Of a DNA stretch of 7,825 nt, positions 7,234-7,825 are shown piece after piece. The DNA lies in NCBI GenBank assembly GCA_026999335.1, contig JALTPW010000846.1, forward strand, positions 1-7,825, written 5' to 3'. The position numbers and the translations under genes were made by a program. The notes under the pieces are model-generated. The model worked only from the letters and a program-made list of their open reading frames with translations, was not told the DNA's origin and ran no database searches. The stretch comes from Chromatiales bacterium (lineage in GTDB: Bacteria > Pseudomonadota > Gammaproteobacteria > SZUA-152). Numbering within the stretch: the stretch's first letter is position 1; each line of letters starts with the position of its first letter.

Positions 7234-7494
7234 CAATATCACTGGGCGAAAACAGAGGTCCGATCCTTGATGAAAAACACCCCGAGCCATTGCATTAATA
7301 CCTGCAGCGTTACAATGCTAAAAATCATCTGAGATAAAAAGTGGTTAAGGAGAAACGAGACGATGTTTTTAGCGCACAAGTGCATTTCTCATGCATATCA
7401 ATAGATGCGCGAGGAAATCTGATTACACATTATATGGGGCTGAGCAGCTAATTCCAGATAGACATGATAACTGTGCGCAATAAAAAACAAAAAT
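7234..7494. other. AT-rich intergenic stretch without a supported gene
   Basis: These 261 bases after the EcfT-like gene are clearly richer in A+T than the genes to the left. No hairpin with a T run follows the stop at 7233. TACAAT near 7310-7315 with TTGCAT 15 bases upstream, a strong TAAGGAG at 7346-7352 and an ATG at 7363 look like the start of a gene, but that frame stops after 13 codons at 7404. A 20-codon frame at 7270-7332 is also open but short. I cannot support a gene here. Confidence 0.6.
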
Positions 7495-7610
7495 TAAGAG
7501 GCTCTTGCAAAACTCGAAACGAATACGACAACCCAATGAGTTACGGTAAATCTTCTGTCATAAGTCATTGATTCTTCGTTACTGTGAAATAGTTGCGCAA
7601 GAGCCGCTTA
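7495..7610. mobile_element. Palindromic MITE-like element with 20-base terminal inverted repeats
   Basis: The left end TAAGAGGCTCTTGCAAAACT (7495-7514) matches the reverse complement of 7591-7610 at 17 of 20 positions. The inside is also symmetric: CAATGAGTTA at 7534-7543 pairs with TAAGTCATTG at 7561-7570 with one mismatch, and AACGAA (7518-7523) pairs with TTCGTT (7575-7580). All pairs centre close to 7550, so the whole element can fold as one long imperfect hairpin. There is no room for a transposase. If the outer TTAA (7494-7497) and TTAG (7608-7611) are remnants of a four-base target duplication, the ends would begin with GAGGCTCTTGC, somewhat like IS5-family ends. That family link is from memory and unproven. 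It could instead be a non-mobile structured repeat. Confidence 0.6.
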
Positions 7611-7652
7611 GTTACTTTAATTTCTCTGGGTCGAATTCCTCGCAGCTCGCCT

Positions 7653-7692
7653 ACCAAAAATAGGTTCTTTAAGAAAAGCGCCTACTTTTGGT
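7653..7692. repeat. Hairpin-forming inverted repeat
   Basis: ACCAAAAATAGG (7653-7664) and CCTACTTTTGGT (7681-7692) form a 12-base stem with one mismatch around a 16-base loop that contains TTCTTTAAGAA. No T run follows directly on the + strand, so a role as an intrinsic terminator is doubtful. It may be a dispersed repeat; copy number cannot be seen here. Confidence 0.55.
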
Positions 7693-7703
7693 GCTGTTAT
7701 TAT

Positions 7704-7736
7704 CGTCATTCCGGCTTGTTTTTAGCCGGAATCCAG
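7704..7736. repeat. dRS3-like hairpin repeat, first copy
   Basis: CGTC is followed by ATTCCGGCT (7708-7716), a 7-base loop and the perfect complement AGCCGGAAT (7724-7732), then CCAG. This resembles the short ATTCC(N)GGAAT repeats, including dRS3 of Neisseria, that are scattered between genes in many proteobacteria. Resemblance is by eye from the CGTCATTCC and GGAATCCAG ends. Confidence 0.65.
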
Positions 7737-7804
7737 AGATTGCCGTCCCGGGATCCGGTTTTCGCCGAAGCAATTCATTCAGAGCGCTTGAAGTTGCCTA
7801 CACG

Positions 7805-7825
7805 CTGGATTCCCGCCTGCGCGGG
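7805..7825. repeat. dRS3-like hairpin repeat, second inverted copy (cut by window end)
   Basis: CTGGATTCC at 7805-7813 is the exact reverse complement of GGAATCCAG at 7728-7736, and CCCGC (7812-7816) can pair with GCGGG (7821-7825). It is therefore the same class of repeat in opposite orientation, about 70 bases from the first copy. The expected AATGACG end would lie beyond the window. Confidence 0.6.

Noticed and set aside
7270..7332. Twenty-codon open frame starting ATG AAA AAC
   Set aside because: Too short, weak ribosome binding site at poor spacing, and no recognisable product.
7621..7652. GGGTCGAATTCCTCGCAGCTCGC-like stretch as part of a REP-type repeat
   Set aside because: It looked vaguely familiar as a dispersed repeat, but no convincing stem or second copy is present in the window.
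7495..7825. CRISPR array in the repeat-rich end
   Set aside because: The repeats belong to different palindromic families, two copies are inverted, and there is no regular repeat-spacer pattern.

Overview
The window looks like chromosomal DNA from a gammaproteobacterium of moderately high G+C, outside the Enterobacteriaceae. The main clue is the block asd, an asd-like usg, then a large fimV/hubP-type gene, all on the + strand. From established knowledge, Pseudomonas has the same order (asd, a USG-1-like gene, fimV, truA), Vibrio places hubP near truA, and E. coli keeps usg next to truA. No gene was supported on the - strand. I saw no tRNA, rRNA or CRISPR array. The genus cannot be named from the sequence alone.

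Left part (1-3289): four genes are packed head to tail with gaps of 1, 27 and 0 bases, so they probably form one transcription unit. They are the last 13 codons of an unidentified gene (perhaps a YjgN/DUF898 membrane protein), a membrane-anchored M48 zinc metallopeptidase, a complete aspartate-semialdehyde dehydrogenase (asd), and a paralogue (usg) that has lost both the catalytic Cys and the catalytic His of the enzyme. Asd makes aspartate semialdehyde for lysine/diaminopimelate, threonine and methionine synthesis. Usg is probably not an active dehydrogenase.

Middle (3290-6464): a 332-base intergenic stretch with one modest promoter candidate leads into fimV. FimV is a 927-residue bitopic protein with a signal peptide, a periplasmic FimV N-terminal domain and LysM domain, a coiled coil, one membrane helix, and a very acidic cytoplasmic half with TPR-like helices, four to five LDFD-type motifs and the conserved FimV C-terminal domain. 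Such proteins organise cell poles and support type IV pili and twitching. A clear rho-independent terminator follows at 6436-6464, so fimV is probably monocistronic or nearly so.

Right part (6465-7825): a 234-residue polytopic membrane protein resembling the EcfT/CbiQ transmembrane component of energy-coupling factor transporters stands where truA would be expected. It carries a run of nine G inside its coding sequence. After it come about 590 bases without a supported gene. They hold an AT-rich stretch with a gene-start-like signal but only a 13-codon ORF, a 116-base palindromic element resembling a MITE, a 40-base hairpin, and two inverted dRS3-like hairpin repeats, the second cut by the window end. 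This end looks like a dumping ground for small palindromic repeats. The rest is well-recognised housekeeping and cell-pole content. I found no convincing wholly new system.
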